Part shown: piece by piece, positions 5,107 through 6,964 of the stretch
How positions within the stretch are numbered: the first letter of the stretch is position 1
Layout of the letters: each line of letters starts with the position of its first letter
Assembly: GCA_934444485.1 (NCBI GenBank)
Contig: CAKSCN010000133.1
Coordinates: forward strand, 1-6,964
Direction: 5' to 3'
Origin: an uncultured Eubacteriales bacterium
GTDB lineage: Bacteria; Bacillota; Clostridia; Oscillospirales; CAG-382
Length of the DNA: 6,964 nucleotides
Program-made: the position numbers and the translations under genes
The notes under the pieces: generated by a model
Told to the model about the DNA's origin: nothing
The model's input: the letters and a program-made list of their open reading frames with translations, nothing else
Database searches by the model: none

Positions 5107-6420
5107 TTAATAGTCGAGCTTCCAGCTGTTGTCGGGACCAGCGTATGTGCCGAGGTATCTTGTGATAACGGGACGACCGTTCTCGCCGTTGAATACTACG
5201 CCGCATACTGTGAGGTACTGGTAGTACTGGAAGGGAGCAACGTCCTCGTGGTTCGGCTCGGTCCAAGAGATTTCGTCAGCTGTTGCTGCTCTTGCATATA
5301 CGGGTACTGCGTAAGTTACGCTCTTGTTGTACTCTTCATCGTCATAATCGTACTCAGCGTCGAACTTAGCGTTCCACTTGCCGTCGAGCTTGAGCTTGTA
5401 GTCAGCAACGAATTCCTTAGCGAGGTCAACAGTCTTTGTGCCGTTGATCTTGCCGGTAGCGTCGAATGTAGGACCTGCAACATACTTTGTTGTAACAACA
5501 ACTATGTTCTTTGCGATATCAGCGTCAGACATGAGGAATCTGCCGGTAGCAGCATCTCTTGCACTGAGGTCAACATAGTTGAGAACGCCTGCGTAGTTAG
5601 CCTTGAAGTTTACGTTGTTGAGCCATGCATCGCCGATGAGGGTCTTGTAAGCGTCAGCAAGGATCTTCTCGTCCTTATTGTTGAGGTTGATCTTCTTGCC
5701 GGTAGCAACGTTAACGTCGCCAACGAAAGCAACCTTGTACTCGGGCTTAACTTCAACTACATACTGCTCACTGCCGTTTGTTGCAAAGCCGTCAGCCTTG
5801 GGAGCCTCTACAGCGTTTGTACGAACGGAAAGCTTGTGAACGAGAGCATCGGATACGCCGAAAGCTCTGTTGCCGAAATCATACGTCCAGCCTGCGCCGG
5901 GAACGTTTGTCTGCTGTCTCTTCCATACGTTTGCAACCCACTTATCGAAGTGGTTGATGCCGTGAGGGCACTTCTCGGAATCGAGAACAATCGTCATGTT
6001 GGTGGCTGCCTTTTCGCACTCTGCGCAGTTCTTGTACTGAGCGAGGATGTCGAGGTAATCCCAGTCATAGTCTACGAAACGGGTTTCCCAGTTTGCGTAA
6101 AGACCGTTGTAAGATGTGTAAGCAAGTGCTTCCCAAGCCTTTGTGTCGCTGTTCATAGCATAGAGTCTGCTGTATCCTGCATGAGGATATGCGGTCTCAA
6201 AGCCTTCCTCAACCCACTTGTGAGCGGTAGGTCTAACCTCGGAACGAACACGAACGCCGTTTACGTACTCTGTGAAGTACTCACCTACGGTACCCATTCC
6301 CTCACCGAGAGAAGAAAGGTCATATCCGCTATGCTTCAGAGCTGCGGATGCAGGTGCTGCTACAGAAGACGCTGCGACTGCTGCGCACAACACTCCTGTA
6401 AAGATTCTTTTGAAGTTCAT
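5107..6420 (-). CDS. Secreted protein of unknown function, probably highly expressed, with possible degenerate dockerin-like motif
   Basis: 437 aa. GGAGG at 6428-6432 sits seven bases before the ATG. Residues 1-26 are a signal peptide with cleavage after ASA. I recognise no catalytic domain. Residues 132-157 hold a Cys/His cluster (C132, C135, C151, H153, H157), a possible metal site or disulfides. Residues 232-297 look like a duplicated dockerin-type motif: GDVN followed by GKKINLN, then after 37 residues NYAGVLNYVDLSARDA. Several calcium ligands are changed (Lys273 and Ala277 at expected Asp positions), so binding may be lost. Residues 350-372 are very acidic and Tyr-rich (DAEYDYDDEEYNK). 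Codon choice leans to AAG, AAC, TAC, ATC and GTT, unlike the more mixed neighbours. With its strong ribosome binding site, long AT-rich leader and strong terminator, this suggests an abundant secreted or surface protein. There is no LPXTG motif, SLH domain or C-terminal TM, so how it is retained, if at all, is unclear. It forms a single-gene unit. Confidence 0.9.
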   Translation of the reverse strand: MNFKRIFTGVLCAAVAASSVAAPASAALKHSGYDLSSLGEGMGTVGEYFTEYVNGVRVRSEVRPTAHKWVEEGFETAYPHAGYSRLYAMNSDTKAWEALAYTSYNGLYANWETRFVDYDWDYLDILAQYKNCAECEKAATNMTIVLDSEKCPHGINHFDKWVANVWKRQQTNVPGAGWTYDFGNRAFGVSDALVHKLSVRTNAVEAPKADGFATNGSEQYVVEVKPEYKVAFVGDVNVATGKKINLNNKDEKILADAYKTLIGDAWLNNVNFKANYAGVLNYVDLSARDAATGRFLMSDADIAKNIVVVTTKYVAGPTFDATGKINGTKTVDLAKEFVADYKLKLDGKWNAKFDAEYDYDDEEYNKSVTYAVPVYARAATADEISWTEPNHEDVAPFQYYQYLTVCGVVFNGENGRPVITRYLGTYAGPDNSWKLDY

Positions 6421-6473
6421 AATGATACCTCCATGATAATATAGTTGTTGACGTCTTCTTTAACGCCTACCAC

Positions 6474-6482
6474 ATTTTAACA
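6474..6482 (-). promoter_or_regulatory. Proximal candidate promoter (extended -10)
   Basis: The minus strand reads TGTTAAAAT, an extended -10 box (5 of 6 to TATAAT, plus TGn). No good -35 box is present at normal spacing; that position falls inside the 15-bp palindrome at 6496-6510. This would fit an activator-dependent or repressible promoter, but it is weaker evidence than for the distal site. Confidence 0.4.
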
Positions 6483-6495
6483 CCGTTGGAGTAAT

Positions 6496-6510
6496 AATGT
6501 GTTACACATT
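6496..6510. promoter_or_regulatory. Perfect 15-bp palindrome, candidate operator
   Basis: AATGTGTTACACATT is a perfect inverted repeat (7-bp arms, one central base). It lies 76 bases upstream of the 437-aa gene start and covers the -35 position of the proximal candidate promoter. Its size suits a dimeric transcription factor. I cannot name the regulator from the sequence alone. Confidence 0.55.
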
Positions 6511-6564
6511 TTTAAACATTTATCTCACGTATTGTAAATGTCATTTGTTTCGACAATGTTTTTA

Positions 6565-6587
6565 ATGATTTACGTCTGAAAAATCAT
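6565..6587. repeat. Inverted repeat in the control region
   Basis: ATGATTT (6565-6571) and AAATCAT (6581-6587) are perfect 7-bp arms around a 9-base loop. In an AT-rich region this may be chance. If transcription starts at the distal promoter, it would form a weak stem-loop in the leader. Confidence 0.35.
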
Positions 6588-6630
6588 AAATGTCGGATTT
6601 TGTTGTCTTTTGTCATGGCAATAAGAATTT

Positions 6631-6658
6631 ATTTTATCAATATATAAACAAGTGTTAA
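6631..6658 (-). promoter_or_regulatory. Distal candidate sigma-A promoter of the 437-aa protein gene
   Basis: On the minus strand TTAACA (6653-6658, 5 of 6 to consensus) and TAAAAT (6631-6636, 5 of 6) are 16 bases apart, with a TGA extension just before the -10. It lies shortly after the preceding gene's terminator. The start would fall near 6624, leaving a leader of about 200 bases. Confidence 0.6.
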
Positions 6659-6673
6659 TAATTAGGAATCGGC

Positions 6674-6704
6674 AAAAAAAAGAGCCGGAGGCTTTCGCTT
6701 CCGG
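6674..6704 (-). terminator. Rho-independent terminator of the right-edge gene
   Basis: CCGGAAGC and GCCTCCGG (minus strand) pair with one A-C mismatch around a GAAA tetraloop. CTC and then eight T residues (6674-6681) follow. It begins 17 bases after the stop codon of the right-edge gene. Confidence 0.93.
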
Positions 6705-6721
6705 TTTACACTGTTTTCGGT

Positions 6722-6964
6722 TCACCAATCCTCGCCGTATTCTTCATAATCGTCCATGGCGTCGTCCGCACCTCTTGCGTATTCTTCGTCACGTCCATAT
6801 CTGTCCCAGTCGGGTTCGCCGTCTCTGTAGACGTCGTCATACCCCTCTTCGTATTTATCAGGTTCATAATACACAGAATAGTCTTTTGGAATGACATAGG
6901 TCTGACCGTATGGTGTGGTTCTTGTATTGCTCGAGGAACTGCTCCATGAACCGCTTGATGTCCG
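6722..6964 (-). CDS. C-terminal end of an unidentified protein with Ser-rich and acidic Tyr-rich tail
   Basis: The last 80 codons of a gene that begins beyond the right edge, ending at TGA (6722-6724). The visible part starts with a Ser-rich linker (RTSSGSWSSSSSNTRTTPYG), then QTYVIPKDYSVYYEPDKYEE, then a highly acidic, aromatic tail (GYDDVYRDGEPDWDRYGRDE onwards, ending EEYGEDW). No TM segment, dockerin or sorting signal is present. The frame is supported by the terminator placed immediately after the stop and by the consistent composition. Low-complexity tails like this are common at the ends of membrane-associated or surface proteins, but the main domain is outside the window and I cannot assign a function. 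Confidence 0.75.
   Translation of the reverse strand, partial: RTSSGSWSSSSSNTRTTPYGQTYVIPKDYSVYYEPDKYEEGYDDVYRDGEPDWDRYGRDEEYARGADDAMDDYEEYGEDW

Larger units (their letters stand above)
6421..6673 (-). promoter_or_regulatory. Long AT-rich upstream control region
   Basis: This 253-base stretch between the right-edge terminator and the 437-aa gene has no convincing gene. It is much richer in A+T than the coding DNA. It holds two candidate promoters, a perfect 15-bp palindrome and a second inverted repeat, listed separately. If the far promoter is used, the mRNA leader is about 200 bases, long enough for regulation. I recognise no known riboswitch class in it. Confidence 0.6.

Noticed and set aside
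4978..6444. A 488-codon open frame on the plus strand, rich in Val, Cys, Ser and Leu
   Set aside because: It lies antisense to the well-supported 437-aa secreted protein gene and reads across that gene's terminator hairpin. It has no signal peptide, no recognisable domain and an implausible Cys/Val composition. It is most likely a by-product of strong codon bias on the other strand.
1..6964. Defence system, retroelement, toxin-antitoxin pair, insertion sequence, tRNA or rRNA
   Set aside because: I looked for each. No transposase, reverse transcriptase, nuclease or helicase motifs, terminal inverted repeats with target duplications, or cloverleaf folds were visible on either strand.

Overview
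This window reads as chromosomal DNA of a Gram-positive anaerobe of the Clostridia, probably a relative of the Ruminococcaceae/Oscillospiraceae. That placement is inferred from strong AAGGAG/GGAGG ribosome binding sites, near-consensus sigma-A promoters, compact rho-independent terminators with U-tracts, a type I dockerin, BspA-like and InlB-like surface modules, and Gly/Thr/Ser linkers in secreted proteins. No marker gene fixes the genus. Every gene I can support lies on the minus strand, so the window is described from right to left in transcription order.

Right edge (6722-6964): the last 80 codons of an unidentified protein with a Ser-rich stretch and a Tyr/Asp/Glu-rich tail, closed by a GAAA-loop terminator (6674-6704). 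Next is a 253-base AT-rich leader (6421-6673) with two candidate promoters and a perfect 15-bp palindrome. It drives a 437-aa secreted protein of unknown function (5107-6420). The codon use looks tuned for high expression, and the protein holds what looks like a degenerate dockerin-like duplicated motif. It ends in its own terminator (5026-5057).

Middle (1146-4963): a probable three-gene operon. An extended -10 promoter (4955-4963) leads into a 663-aa secreted protein with a transglutaminase-like catalytic triad, an InlB-type repeat, a BspA-type leucine-rich segment and a C-terminal dockerin. After 54 bases comes a flavin reductase/flavoredoxin-family protein with an unusual extra 175-residue tail containing eleven KSYGDK-type hexapeptides. 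After 13 bases comes a small two-TM membrane protein whose ribosome binding site overlaps the flavin reductase stop codon. A terminator (1146-1182) closes the unit.

Left edge (1-979): after a gene-free, AT-rich spacer with an imperfect palindrome, a textbook sigma-A promoter (951-979) drives a secreted protein with a carbohydrate-binding-like beta-sandwich region and a TGGS/TGGT linker. It runs off the left end.

Three of the five genes encode exported proteins, so the locus is weighted towards the cell surface and secretion. I see no defence system, mobile element, CRISPR array, tRNA or rRNA. The most unusual element is the repeat-tailed flavoprotein; second is the possible dockerin remnant inside the abundant-looking secreted protein.
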